Assembly (NCBI RefSeq): GCF_025244745.1
Contig: NZ_CP104213.1
Location: 253,501-317,500, forward strand
DNA length: 64,000 nucleotides
DNA from: Deinococcus rubellus
Lineage (GTDB): Bacteria; Deinococcota; Deinococci; Deinococcales; Deinococcaceae
Direction: 5' to 3'
Numbering within the stretch: the first letter of the stretch is position 1; each line of letters starts with the position of its first letter. The notes beneath the pieces were generated by a model that saw nothing but the letters and a program-made list of their open reading frames with translations, searched no databases and was not told the DNA's origin. Position numbers and translations under genes: made by a program. This document shows, in pieces, positions 49,366 through 63,946 of the stretch.

Positions 49366-50085
49366 TTAGCGGGGAATCAAATCGGCGCACAGCACTTCCG
49401 GCGGGCTGCCCAGGCCACGCGAGATGTAGAAGACGCCGTTATCAGGTTCACGCCGCGCTCCAGTGTGCCAGCGCCGCCCACGCGCTACCGTCAGGCCGAA
49501 CAGGCGAATCTGTCCGCCGTGGGTATGTCTGGTCAGCAGCCGCACATCGGCCTCGCCACGAAAGCATTCAGGACGCTCAAGCCCGTCAACACTGTTGTCG
49601 TAGCCGTAGATTTGCAGGCGCAGGTCACCAAACGTGATGCTCTCGCCCGCGTTGAGCAGCACCCGCTCCACCCCGGATACACGCCGCAGCACCGCGTCCG
49701 TTTCCAGTGGGGTCATCAGGCGTTTGCAGCCCCGCTCCAGTGTCTCGCACGCTCAGTTGCCCGGCACGAAATAAATATGCGGGCAGGTCATGCGCCCCAG
49801 CTCAGCCAGCACCCGCTCCAGATCACGCAGGTGGCTGACCAGATCGCCCATGGCGCACACCCCATCTGGCTTAGGGCATTGACCCGATTTGAAATGCAGC
49901 CGTTCGGCAAGCGGGTCCGGCCATGCAGATCACTGAGCTACACCACCCGCACGGCGCGGCCACGGCCCACGACCGGCATTCAGCCGCTCGGTTCGCAGCC
50001 AGTGGGTCTCAATGCCCAGCCATAGCGAGGCCGCGGCAGCGCCCACGATCAGCCAGCGCCAGTTCGCCCTCTTTGCTATTAGCGC
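49366..50085 (-). pseudogene. Decayed metallophosphoesterase gene
   Basis: Minus-strand fragments spell a membrane-anchored calcineurin-like phosphoesterase: an N-terminal helix (NWRWLIVGAAAASLWLGIETHWLRTERL), VV-stop-LSDLHGRT (D-x-H motif with an in-frame TAG), MGDLVSHLRDLERVLAEL (GD motif), YFVPGN followed by a stop (lost H-D), and RLLTRHTHGGQIRLFG (GHTHGGQ with Gly changed to Arg). Stops, frame changes and an apparent deletion leave no functional enzyme. It overlaps the nrnA-like stop region by a few bases. Confidence 0.75.
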
Positions 50086-51080
50086 AGACCCACCCGCCGC
50101 AGTTCGGCGTCCGCCGCCGCGTTGAAGCGCGAGAACGCTTCTTTGTAAGGTGCGTCCACCGAGGCCCCCGCTGCTGCCACGTGCCCGCCGCCGCCCAGCG
50201 CCACCGCGACGTTCTGGGCGCTGACCCGGCCCCGTGAGCGCAGCGACACCTTGACCCGCTCGCCGTAATCCTTGAACATCACCGCCAGTTCCGCGCCGTC
50301 GGCGTTGCGGATGGTGTTGACATACGATTCCACATCTTCCCATTCGGCCTGGGTGCGCGCCAGGGCCGCCTCGTCCACCCGCGAGCGCACGATCAGGCCG
50401 TCACTGGAAAAGGCCATTTGATCGAGCACCTCGCGCAGCAGGGCGTAGTAGCGCTGCGGGTTGCGGGCCAGCTGGTCGTTGATCCAGGCCAGGTCCGCGC
50501 CGTGTTCGACGAGGTCGGCGGCAGTTCTCAGCACCTGCGGAGTGGTGTTGGAAAAACGGAACGAGCCGGTGTCAGTATTGGTGCCGAGCAGCAGCGGCGT
50601 GGCGATCTCACCGGTCCAGGGAACGCCCAGCGCGTCTACCACGTCCTTGATCATCATGGCCGCCGCCGCCTGCGAGGGGTCCACCAGACTGACAGTGGCC
50701 TCGCGGCGGTTGGTGCCGTGGTGATCAATGTTGACGACCTGCCCCTTAAACGCCGTGATATCGGCCCCAGCCACCCGCGCCAGATCGGTGTTGTCCACGT
50801 CCAGCACAGCAGCCAGCGCACCCTCAGGCCAGCCCTCCAGGCGCGGCAGTACCTCGCCCTCGTGCGGCAGGAACGTCAGGTAGCGCGGCACATCCATGTA
50901 GGTCTGGGCGTCCTGGCCGAGCGATCTCAGCGCCCGCTGGAGGCCCAGGCAACTGCCCAGTGCGTCGCCGTCAGGATCAACGTGCGCCAGGATCACGATG
51001 GGGCCGGGGTGCAACTTCAGGCAGGCTGCCGCCTCCTGCACGAGCTGGGCATAGCGGGGTTCGGCGGCGTTTTGGGTCAT
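50079..51080 (-). CDS. DHH-DHHA1 phosphoesterase, NrnA-like
   Basis: The 333-residue protein has IVILAHVDPDGDALGSCLGLQRAL (DHH motif I), VLDVDNTD, VVNIDHHGTNRR (DHH) and LLLGTNTDTGSFRF. The C-terminal DHHA1 domain has VSLRSRGRVSAQNVAVALGGGGHVAAAGA. NrnA-type enzymes degrade nanoRNA, pAp and, in several bacteria, pApA or c-di-AMP. This makes it a plausible partner of the c-di-AMP synthase at 32799. ATG 51080 was chosen because TATACT stands exactly 7 nt before it. Confidence 0.92.
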   Translation of the reverse strand: MTQNAAEPRYAQLVQEAAACLKLHPGPIVILAHVDPDGDALGSCLGLQRALRSLGQDAQTYMDVPRYLTFLPHEGEVLPRLEGWPEGALAAVLDVDNTDLARVAGADITAFKGQVVNIDHHGTNRREATVSLVDPSQAAAAMMIKDVVDALGVPWTGEIATPLLLGTNTDTGSFRFSNTTPQVLRTAADLVEHGADLAWINDQLARNPQRYYALLREVLDQMAFSSDGLIVRSRVDEAALARTQAEWEDVESYVNTIRNADGAELAVMFKDYGERVKVSLRSRGRVSAQNVAVALGGGGHVAAAGASVDAPYKEAFSRFNAAADAELRRVGLR

Positions 51081-51146
51081 AGCGCCGAGTATAAGCACCC
51101 ATCTTAAGAAATCGGTCAGAAGTGTCGCCGACCCGGTCAATTCAGT

Positions 51147-53492
<2,346 letters not shown>

Positions 53493-53572
53493 ATCCACTT
53501 CCTCCAGACGAACAGTTGACCTTGAGTTGCCTTGCTGCTCAAGCTAGCGCGTCTGAGCGGAGTTTGGACCGG

Positions 53573-53658
53573 GTGCATGAATTTGACTTCGCCCGCATAC
53601 TGCGCTATAATTTTCCTATCAATCAAACGACAGCCGCCTGTGAGGCGGATTTTTTATG
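53573..53658 (+). repeat. Promoter plus terminator element, copy B (orphan)
   Basis: TTGACT (53583-53588), exactly 17 bp, and the consensus TATAAT (53606-53611) are followed 22 nt later by CCGCCT (53634-53639) pairing AGGCGG (53643-53648) around GTG, then A and six T. The predicted transcript is about 38 nt. It differs from copy A (10955-11082) at five of 86 positions. No plus-strand gene lies downstream; read-through would run antisense into glpD. Confidence 0.85.
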
Positions 53659-53752
53659 GCCATCCTTCCCTGACCTGGGCCGTGCCAGCACGTCAGATGA
53701 AACAAGATGGGGAGCCAGAGCCTCAGCCCCAGCCCCCGTGCGCTGAGCCGCT

Positions 53753-55315
53753 TCAGCCCGGCAGCATGTAGCCCGCCGCCAGTTCCCGGTAAGCCCTGAC
53801 CTGCTCGGCTTGCCAGGTGGCGTCCTTGCCCAGTTCCTCAGCCAGCAGTGCGGCAGTGCGCGGTGCGGCCTCACCGCTGGCCCTGGCATTCAGCAGCAGC
53901 GCCCGCAGGCGGCGCGAGAGCACATCCTCAACGCTGCGGGCCTGCTCCATGCGGGCGGCCCAGCGCACCTCGGCCTCGCTGTAAGGCAACTCCGGATGCA
54001 GCAGGGTCTTCGCGCCCTCCAGCGCCTGAATGCTGGCGGCGTCGGTGCCGTAGACCTTCCAGTGGTCTGCAATGTCGGCCTGGCTCCAGCCGTGCAGCGG
54101 CAGACCCGGCGTCAGGGTCAGGCGCGGCGGCAGACCCGCCAGTTCGGCGGCGCGGTTCACGGCGTCCTCGCCCATCCGGCGGTAAGTGGTCCACTTGCCG
54201 CCGGTCAGGGTCAGCAACCCACTTTCCGAGATGCGAATAACGTGGTCGCGTGAGAGCGCTTTGGTGTCGCTGCCCTCGGCGGCCTTGACCAGCGGTCGCA
54301 GACCCACGTACACGCTACGCACGTCGGCGCGGGTGGGGGCCGGGTCAAGGTACTGGGCCGCCGTCTGGAGAATGAATTCGATTTCCTCGGGCAGGGCGCG
54401 CGGCTCCAGGCTGACTTCCGGCACGGCGGTGTCGGTGGTACCAATGACCACGTGGTCGTGCCAGGGGACCGCGAACAGCACCCGCCCGTCGTCGGTACGC
54501 GGCACCATCAGGGCGCTGTTGCCCGGCAGGAAGCGGCGGTCCACGACCACATGCACGCCCTGACTCGGCGAGAGCATCGGCTTGGCTTTGGCATCGTCCA
54601 TCCGGCGCACGCTGTCCACGAACACACCCGTCGCATTGATGACGGTCCTGGCCCGCACGGTGTACTCGCGGCCCGTTTCCGAGTCCCGGAAGGTCGCGCC
54701 GGAGATTTTTCCGCCGGACTTGGTCAGGCCCACCACCGGAGCCGCGTTGAGGGCCACACCGCTATAGTCCTCGAAGGTCCGCAGCAGGGTAATCGCCAGG
54801 CGCGAGTCGTCGAACTGGCCGTCGAAATACAGCACGCCGCCGCTGAGTCCGCTTTTCTTGAGGGTTGGCGCGAGGGACAGCGCCTCGTCTCGCCCGACCA
54901 GGCGGCTGGGCTTCAGGTTGAGCTTGCCCGCCAGCGCGTCGTACATCTTCAGCCCGATGCCGTAAAAGGGCTTGGACCACCACGTGTAGGCGGCGATCAG
55001 AAAGCCCAGATCGTGAACGAGGTGGGGAGCGTTCTTCTTGAGGAGGCCGCGCTCGTGCAGCGCCTCGCGCACCAGCGACACATTGCCCTGGGCCAGATAC
55101 CGCACCCCACCGTGCACCAGCTTGGTGCTGCGGCTCGACGTGCCCTTGGCGTAGTCGTGGGCTTCCAGCAGCAGGGTGCGGTAGCCGCGCGTGGCCGCCT
55201 CCAGCGCCGCGCCGAGGCCCGAAGCGCCGCCGCCGATCACCAGCACGTCCCAGAGTATGTCCTGGCTGGCGGCCTGAAGAAGTTGAGGGCGGGAATCTGT
55301 TGCGGGTGAGGTCAT
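53753..55315 (-). CDS. glpD: Aerobic glycerol-3-phosphate dehydrogenase
   Basis: The 520-residue flavoprotein oxidises glycerol 3-phosphate to DHAP and passes electrons to quinone at the membrane. The FAD site is WDVLVIGGGASGLGAALEAATRGYRTLLLEAHDYAKGTSSRSTKLVHGGVRYLAQGN. ARTVINATGVFVDSVR and LLTLTGGKWTTYRRMGEDAVN are the other family motifs. AAAGGATG precedes the ATG at 55315; the frame is open upstream through the operator. It follows glpK on the same strand after 118 bp and has its own operator pair. Confidence 0.95.
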   Translation of the reverse strand: MTSPATDSRPQLLQAASQDILWDVLVIGGGASGLGAALEAATRGYRTLLLEAHDYAKGTSSRSTKLVHGGVRYLAQGNVSLVREALHERGLLKKNAPHLVHDLGFLIAAYTWWSKPFYGIGLKMYDALAGKLNLKPSRLVGRDEALSLAPTLKKSGLSGGVLYFDGQFDDSRLAITLLRTFEDYSGVALNAAPVVGLTKSGGKISGATFRDSETGREYTVRARTVINATGVFVDSVRRMDDAKAKPMLSPSQGVHVVVDRRFLPGNSALMVPRTDDGRVLFAVPWHDHVVIGTTDTAVPEVSLEPRALPEEIEFILQTAAQYLDPAPTRADVRSVYVGLRPLVKAAEGSDTKALSRDHVIRISESGLLTLTGGKWTTYRRMGEDAVNRAAELAGLPPRLTLTPGLPLHGWSQADIADHWKVYGTDAASIQALEGAKTLLHPELPYSEAEVRWAARMEQARSVEDVLSRRLRALLLNARASGEAAPRTAALLAEELGKDATWQAEQVRAYRELAAGYMLPG

Positions 55316-55358
55316 GGGCACATCCTTTGGAGTGGCGAGAGGAGTAGCAGCAAAGCTT

Positions 55359-55391
55359 GAACGGATGTTCTCATTTATCGAACGGATGTTC
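55359..55391. promoter_or_regulatory. Paired operators upstream of glpD
   Basis: Two identical GAACGGATGTTC sites (55359-55370, 55380-55391) are 21 bp apart, two helical turns. Each is a GAAC-N4-GTTC dyad. They overlap the expected glpD promoter. Related sites precede glpK. Confidence 0.75.
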
Positions 55392-55433
55392 AACGATCTG
55401 GATTACAGAGTGTCAGTAGCTTCAGACGGCGGC

Positions 55434-56948
<1,515 letters not shown>

Positions 56949-57006
56949 CGGTTCTCCTTGAAGGCCGTGCGGAACAAGACTGTGGCTGGGGTCTGACGTT
57001 CAGTCT

Positions 57007-57056
57007 AGTCTTGGCAGCAACTGAACAAATGTCAAGCCGCCATTGAACAGCCGTTC
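57007..57056 (-). promoter_or_regulatory. glpK promoter with operators
   Basis: On the minus strand TTGACA (57030-57035), 17 bp and AAGACT (57007-57012) form the glpK promoter. GAACAGCCGTTC (57045-57056) matches GAAC-N4-GTTC exactly. GAACAAATGTCA (57023-57034), 22 bp away, is a degenerate copy overlapping the -35 box. A repressor bound here would block RNA polymerase. Confidence 0.75.
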
Positions 57057-57107
57057 AAGTCTGCCGTTCCTCTTTCCAGCCGCGCCGCCTCGCTATGCTG
57101 AGCGGCA

Positions 57108-58082
57108 ATGACCAGCGACCTCAGCGCTTCTCCCGATCAGGCAGCCCAGGCAGTGCAGGTGGCGCGGCTGTATTTTTATCAGGGCCTGACCACCGGCGAG
57201 ATTGCCGCCGAACTCGGCGTTTCGCGCCCGCGCGTCTCGCGGCTGCTGACGCTGGCACGGCGCAGCGGCCTGGTTGAGATCCGCATTCACGACCCCGCCG
57301 AGCATCCACAGGTGCTGGAAGCCGAATTGCGGGCGCGCTTTCCCGGCCTCTCGCCACATGTGGTGGATGTGCCGCCCGGGAGCAGCGAGGCCCTCAGCCT
57401 GGAGCGGGTGGCGGCCTACAGCGCCAACCTGCTGGGCAATACCCTGCAACCTGGGCAGACGGTGGGCCTGGCCTGGGGCAACACCCTCGACGCCGTCAGC
57501 CGCGCCCTGAAGCCGCGCGCCATTCCTGAGCTGACCTTTGTGCAGCTCAACGGCTCGGCCAACGCCCACGATTTCGTCAGCGGTTTCGTCACCGACACCC
57601 TGCTGCGCTTCGCCCGCGCCTACGGAGGCCGGGCGCACCTCTTTCCGGTGCCGACCTTCTTCGACAATCCCCAGACCAAGCATCTGATGTGGCAGGAGCG
57701 CAGCGTCCGGCACGTGCTGGACCTGCAAGACCGGGCCGAGGTGCTGCTCTACTCGCTGGGCAGCATCCAGGCCGATTCTCCGAGCCACGTCTACACGGCA
57801 GGTTATCTGGGCGCGCAGGAGCAGGCCGAGCTGGACGCCCAGGGCGTGGTGGGCGACCTCGCCACCGTGTTTTACCGCGCTGACGGTAGCTTCCGGGGCA
57901 TTCCGATCAACGAGCGCGCCAGCGGCCCCGATCTGGAAAAAGTCAGGGCCGCTGAGCAGTCCATCTGCGTGGTGGCGGGCGTCGGCAAGACCCATGCCCT
58001 GCACGCCGCCTTGCAGGGAGGTCTGGCAAAAACACTGGTGGTTGACGAGCGGGCGGCGCGGGCGGTGCTGGAACTGGACTGA
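57108..58082 (+). CDS. SorC-family sugar-binding transcriptional regulator
   Basis: The 324-residue protein has an N-terminal helix-turn-helix (VARLYFYQGLTTGEIAAELGVSRPRVSRLLTLARRSGLVEIRI). The SorC/CggR effector domain follows: VGLAWGNTLDAVSRAL, LTFVQLNGSANAHDFVSG, VLLYSLGSIQADS and the end GGLAKTLVVDERAARAVLEL. These proteins bind phosphorylated sugars. Divergent from glpK, it probably represses glpK and glpD through GAACNNNNGTTC sites and senses a glycerol-derived phosphate; this is inference. TATGCT lies 8 nt before the ATG. Confidence 0.92.
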   Translation: MTSDLSASPDQAAQAVQVARLYFYQGLTTGEIAAELGVSRPRVSRLLTLARRSGLVEIRIHDPAEHPQVLEAELRARFPGLSPHVVDVPPGSSEALSLERVAAYSANLLGNTLQPGQTVGLAWGNTLDAVSRALKPRAIPELTFVQLNGSANAHDFVSGFVTDTLLRFARAYGGRAHLFPVPTFFDNPQTKHLMWQERSVRHVLDLQDRAEVLLYSLGSIQADSPSHVYTAGYLGAQEQAELDAQGVVGDLATVFYRADGSFRGIPINERASGPDLEKVRAAEQSICVVAGVGKTHALHAALQGGLAKTLVVDERAARAVLELD

Positions 58083-58146
58083 ACGGGAGCGGGCCGAAGA
58101 GAATGGAGTGCAGGGCCGCCGCCCAGCCCCGCTGTATCCTGACGCC

Positions 58147-58794
58147 ATGACCGCGCCTCAGCCCGAACCGCAGCCCAGTTTCGTTGCGGCCAGACCCGCT
58201 GCGCCTGGACACGCCGAAGAGCTCCACGCGCCGCCGGTCAACCCGCTGGTGTACCAGTTGGTCGTCACGGCCATGAATATGCCCCGGCTGCTGCGCGGCG
58301 AGTACATCCACACGCTGGGGCGCGAACACATCCCGCCGCCCGGACACAAACTGGTGGTCGCCGGGGCGCACGTCTCGGCACTCGATCCATTCATCATCGC
58401 CAAGGTCATGCCGGGCCACCATGTGCAGTTCATGTCCAAAAAAGAGCTGTTCAAGCCGATCATGGGTGACATCATCAAGGCGGGCGGCAGCTTCCCCATA
58501 GACCGCAGCGGCAACGATGTGGCAGCCATTCGCACCGCCCTGAGGATTCTCAAGGAGGACGGCACCCTCGGCCTGTTTCCTGAGGGCACACGCGGCGGCG
58601 GCCAGATGCAGGGCGGCGTGGCCCTGATCGCCCTGCGCGGGCGCGCCCCAGTGTTGCCGGTGGGCTTAAGACGCGACGGCAAACGCTGGCTGGTACGCTT
58701 CGGCCCCGTCATCGAGCCGAAAGGCAGCATCAAGGCCCTCACGGCACAGGTCGGTGAGGAAATTCTGCGTCTCAGCGCACCGCTGGGTTCCTGA
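58147..58794 (+). CDS. 1-acyl-glycerol-3-phosphate acyltransferase (PlsC-type)
   Basis: The 215-residue protein has acyltransferase block I with the H-x4-D motif in VVAGAHVSALDPFIIAK, block II FMSKKELFKPIMGDIIKAGGSFPIDRS and block III LGLFPEGTRGGG. It acylates lysophosphatidic acid in phospholipid synthesis. A Pro-rich N-terminal 30 residues and a single amphipathic segment precede block I. TATCCT stands 6 nt before the ATG. It directly follows the glycerol regulator, a sensible neighbour as it uses glycerol 3-phosphate-derived lipid. Confidence 0.9.
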   Translation: MTAPQPEPQPSFVAARPAAPGHAEELHAPPVNPLVYQLVVTAMNMPRLLRGEYIHTLGREHIPPPGHKLVVAGAHVSALDPFIIAKVMPGHHVQFMSKKELFKPIMGDIIKAGGSFPIDRSGNDVAAIRTALRILKEDGTLGLFPEGTRGGGQMQGGVALIALRGRAPVLPVGLRRDGKRWLVRFGPVIEPKGSIKALTAQVGEEILRLSAPLGS

Positions 58795-58862
58795 GATTGA
58801 TCTCGATTGAGCAATTTGAGCGCTGAGTGTCAAGATCACCCAGGAAACCCTAGACTTGGCCA

Positions 58863-59798
58863 ATGACCGTTCTGCGCGTGGCCGCCGCTGCCTATCTGTG
58901 CCGTCAACCGACTGACTGGGACGACTACGAGGCCGCGCTGAGCAACTTCGTGGCGGCAGGCGTGGCCAGCGGCGCTCAGGTGCTGGTACTGCCCGAGTAC
59001 GCCAGCCTGGAACTTGTCGGCCTGCTGCCTGCCGCTCTGTGGGACGATGTGCAGGCCCAGCGCGGCGCATTGCAGGTCTTTCTGCCTGCTTTTCTGGAGC
59101 TGCACGCCCGACTGGCGCAGCAGCACGGCGTCTATCTGCTGGCGGCCAGCCTGATCGTCGAAGCGGCGGCGGGGCGCTATGTCAACCGCGCCCACTTTTT
59201 CGGCCCAGGCGGTGAGCGCCACTTTCAGGACAAGCTGGTCATGACCCGTTTCGAGGCCGAGGAGTGGTTGATCGAGAGCGGCGAGGGCCTCAAGGTCTTC
59301 GAGACGGCCTACGGCACCCTGGGCATCAATATCTGCTACGACGCCGAGTTTCCCGATTTTGCCCGCGCCCAGGCGGCGGCGGGCTGCGACGTACTGCTGG
59401 TGCCCAGCTTCACCGGCAGCCTGCACGGCTACCAGCGGGTGCGGGTGGGCAGCATGGCCCGCGCCCTGGAAAATCAGATCTATACCGTTCACGCGCCGTG
59501 CCTGGCCGACGCGCCGTGGAGCTACGCCATCGAGACAGCGGTGGGCGCACCCGCTGTTTACGCGCCGCCCGACACCGGCTTTCCGGCCAGCGGAGTGGTG
59601 GCCGAGGGCGAGTTCGGCGCACCCGGTTGGCTGTGCCATGACCTCGACCTGGCCCTGGTCCGCGAGGTGCGGCGCAGCGGCCAGGTGCTCAATGCCCGCG
59701 ATCATCTCTGGGCCGCGCGGCAGGCGGCGGGCGCAGTGAGTCGGCTGAGCTTTGACAGCACACCGGACAAGCGGAGCAACCGACCCGCCGGACTGTGA
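58863..59798 (+). CDS. Nitrilase-superfamily carbon-nitrogen hydrolase
   Basis: The 311-residue protein shows the Glu-Lys-Cys triad: E in VLVLPEYASLELV, K in RHFQDKLVMTRFE and C in GINICYDAEFP. It resembles the amidase branch related to omega-amidase or N-carbamoyl-amino-acid hydrolases, and the substrate is not evident. TAGACT stands 6 nt before the ATG. The methyltransferase gene begins 26 bp after its stop but has its own -10 box. Confidence 0.9.
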   Translation: MTVLRVAAAAYLCRQPTDWDDYEAALSNFVAAGVASGAQVLVLPEYASLELVGLLPAALWDDVQAQRGALQVFLPAFLELHARLAQQHGVYLLAASLIVEAAAGRYVNRAHFFGPGGERHFQDKLVMTRFEAEEWLIESGEGLKVFETAYGTLGINICYDAEFPDFARAQAAAGCDVLLVPSFTGSLHGYQRVRVGSMARALENQIYTVHAPCLADAPWSYAIETAVGAPAVYAPPDTGFPASGVVAEGEFGAPGWLCHDLDLALVREVRRSGQVLNARDHLWAARQAAGAVSRLSFDSTPDKRSNRPAGL

Positions 59799-59824
59799 GG
59801 TTTTGAACTGTTAGACTCCGAACT

Positions 59825-60478
59825 GTGATGGAGCCTCATTCCCGCGAGTGGTACGCCAAAATGGCCCGCGAACTGGGAACCTACAGCCATCCCTGGACGC
59901 GCCACATCGACGGCCCCGACCCGGAGCTGATCTACGATGCGCTGCTCTCGAATCTGCTGGCAGGCGGCATGTGGGTGCTGGAAGCGGGCTGCGCCGACGG
60001 CAGGGACGCGGCCCGCTTTAGCAGCCACGCGGCGGCCTGGACCGGCTATGACCAGGAAGAAGAATTCATCAAGCTGGCCCGCCAGAAGGTTCCGCAAGCG
60101 GCGTTCGCGGTCTGGGACGGCAAGAGCGAACTCTCGCTGATGCTGCGCGGCCCCTACGACCTGGTGGTGTCGCGCCGGGGACCGACCAGCGTCATTGACC
60201 ACCTGCCGGAAGTGGCCGCCCCGGAAGCCCGCTTCCTGTACGTCGGCCCAGCACTGGATGTGCCCGGCGTGCCGGAGAAACTCAGCACCATCGGCTGGCA
60301 GGTGCTGGGCGAGTGGCGCACCCGTGTGCGCGCCTGGCTTCCCACTGAGGACGATGACCGCGCCCGCTCCGAATTTCTGGGAGAAGCCCACGACCCGGAG
60401 CGCTGGGAACGCGAGGCCGAGGAGCGGGGCCGGGCCTACTGGGAAGAGAGATACACCGTTCTCGCCGCCGCACAATAG
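59825..60478 (+). CDS. Class I SAM-dependent methyltransferase-like protein
   Basis: The 217-residue protein has SAM motif I MWVLEAGCADGRDAARF, a motif II acidic residue in WTGYDQEEEFIKLARQK, and YDLVVSRRGPTSVIDHLPEV at motif IV. A short C-terminal region is rich in Arg and Glu. The substrate is unknown. GTG 59825 is chosen as start because TAGACT stands exactly 7 nt upstream. An ATG follows immediately, so either may be used. Confidence 0.82.
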   Translation: MMEPHSREWYAKMARELGTYSHPWTRHIDGPDPELIYDALLSNLLAGGMWVLEAGCADGRDAARFSSHAAAWTGYDQEEEFIKLARQKVPQAAFAVWDGKSELSLMLRGPYDLVVSRRGPTSVIDHLPEVAAPEARFLYVGPALDVPGVPEKLSTIGWQVLGEWRTRVRAWLPTEDDDRARSEFLGEAHDPERWEREAEERGRAYWEERYTVLAAAQ

Positions 60479-60491
60479 AAAGCGACCAAAC

Positions 60492-60535
60492 AGCGAGCGG
60501 CGGGCACCTCTTCACAGGGTGGCCCGCCGCTCGCT
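60492..60535. terminator. Hairpin terminator between convergent genes
   Basis: AGCGAGCGGCGGGC (60492-60505) pairs perfectly with GCCCGCCGCTCGCT (60522-60535) around 16 bases. It lies between the methyltransferase and TPR genes and likely stops both. Confidence 0.8.
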
Positions 60536-60553
60536 ATTGCTCAGTACTTATGC

Positions 60554-61726
60554 TTATTTGCCCTGCTGGGCCAGTTTCAGGTAGTAGGCGCTGGACTTGT
60601 CGTTGGGGTCGAGTGACACGGCCTGCCCGTAGGCTGAAGCGGCGGCAGGGTAATCCTTGTTCTCGTAGGCGACCCGGCCTGCCCAGGCCCAGGCTTTGGC
60701 GTAGCTGGGACTGAGCTGGGTGGCCTGAATAAAGCCGGTCTCGGCCCCTGCCTTGTCGCCCGACGCGTACTTGGTGTAGGCCGCCCGGAACGCCTGCACG
60801 GCGGGCAGGCCCACGCCCTGGGCTTCCTGCACCACACTGAGGTTGTAACGGTCGGCGGCGCTCGCGCCCGGCAACTGGGTCGCGGCGGTGTAGGCGGCAG
60901 TGGCGGCGGGCAAGTTGCCGAGTTCCAGTCCCAGGCGGCCCTGCTCGCGCCAGGCCTCAATGAAGTTAGGCGCAGCGGCAGTGGCCTGCTGATAGAGCTT
61001 CAGTGCCCCGGCCTTGTCGCCCTTGTCGATTGCCTCGTAAGCCCGGCTGAAGGCGGTGGTGGCGGCGGGGCCGTACTTGCCCGCGTTCTGCGAGACTTGC
61101 AGGAAATACGGCACCGTCTTGTCATTCGGCGCGAGCTGGGCCGCCTGCTGATACAGACGGGTGGCGTCGTTATAGTTGCCGCCCTCCAGGGCCACACGGG
61201 CGTTCCAGATGACGCAGGCCACGTTGTCCGGCTGCAACTGGCTGCACTTCTGAAAGAACAGCGGCGCGCTGACCAGATCGCCGCGCACGTAGGCGGCGTA
61301 ACCGATGTTGTACTGCACGGTGGCGGCCTTGGTGCGGGCCGCGTTGTCGTTCGGCTTGATGGCCAGGTAGGCGTCCCAGGAGCGCTCGGCCTGCTTCCAG
61401 AAGCCCACGTCGGTGTAGATCGTGGCGCGCAGCAGCAAGTAATCCGGGTTGTTCGGCTCGGCATTCACGGCCTGGTCAGCGGCGGCGGCAGCCTGCTTCC
61501 AGGGCGTACGGTCCACGTTCCAGTCGGCTCTCGGCAACTTGGTGCGGGCCTGGGCCGCCAGATCGGTGGCCTGCTGGGCATACTGGGCCGCACTCATCGG
61601 GGTAGCGGGGGCGGCCTGAGTCGTGGGGGCGGCAGGCTGGGCATCCGTCGTCTGGGCGGCGGCGGTCTGGGCCGTCAGCAGCGCCAGCGACACCAGGGCC
61701 GCCATTCTGAATGTGGTTCTGTTCAT
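60554..61726 (-). CDS. Exported tetratricopeptide-repeat protein
   Basis: The 390-residue protein has a signal peptide (MAALVSLALLTAQTAAAQ) and an Ala/Pro/Thr/Gln-rich linker. At least six TPR-like helical pairs then recur, each ending in a Pro-Asn or Pro-x motif: AVNAEPNNPDYLLLRA, YLAIKPNDNAARTK, CSQLQPDNVACVIWNARVALEGG, AAQLAPNDKTVPYFL, ATQLSPSYAKAWAWAGRVAYENKDY and AVSLDPNDKSSAYYL. It is probably a periplasmic scaffold. GGAGG lies 6 nt before the ATG at 61726. Confidence 0.85.
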   Translation of the reverse strand: MNRTTFRMAALVSLALLTAQTAAAQTTDAQPAAPTTQAAPATPMSAAQYAQQATDLAAQARTKLPRADWNVDRTPWKQAAAAADQAVNAEPNNPDYLLLRATIYTDVGFWKQAERSWDAYLAIKPNDNAARTKAATVQYNIGYAAYVRGDLVSAPLFFQKCSQLQPDNVACVIWNARVALEGGNYNDATRLYQQAAQLAPNDKTVPYFLQVSQNAGKYGPAATTAFSRAYEAIDKGDKAGALKLYQQATAAAPNFIEAWREQGRLGLELGNLPAATAAYTAATQLPGASAADRYNLSVVQEAQGVGLPAVQAFRAAYTKYASGDKAGAETGFIQATQLSPSYAKAWAWAGRVAYENKDYPAAASAYGQAVSLDPNDKSSAYYLKLAQQGK

Positions 61727-61848
61727 TGAAAACCTCCGGCAAAACTCCTGCCAGTCTAGAAACTCCCAGATGACCCACATGATGCCCAGCCGATCAGACC
61801 TTAAGAAACGAACCGGCAACTGTGCCCACAGCCGCTAGACTCACGGGA

Positions 61849-63946
<2,098 letters not shown>

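Noticed and set aside
49321..50025. 234-codon plus-strand frame
   Set aside because: It lies opposite the decayed metallophosphoesterase, whose motifs read on the minus strand; no start signal or domain on the plus strand.
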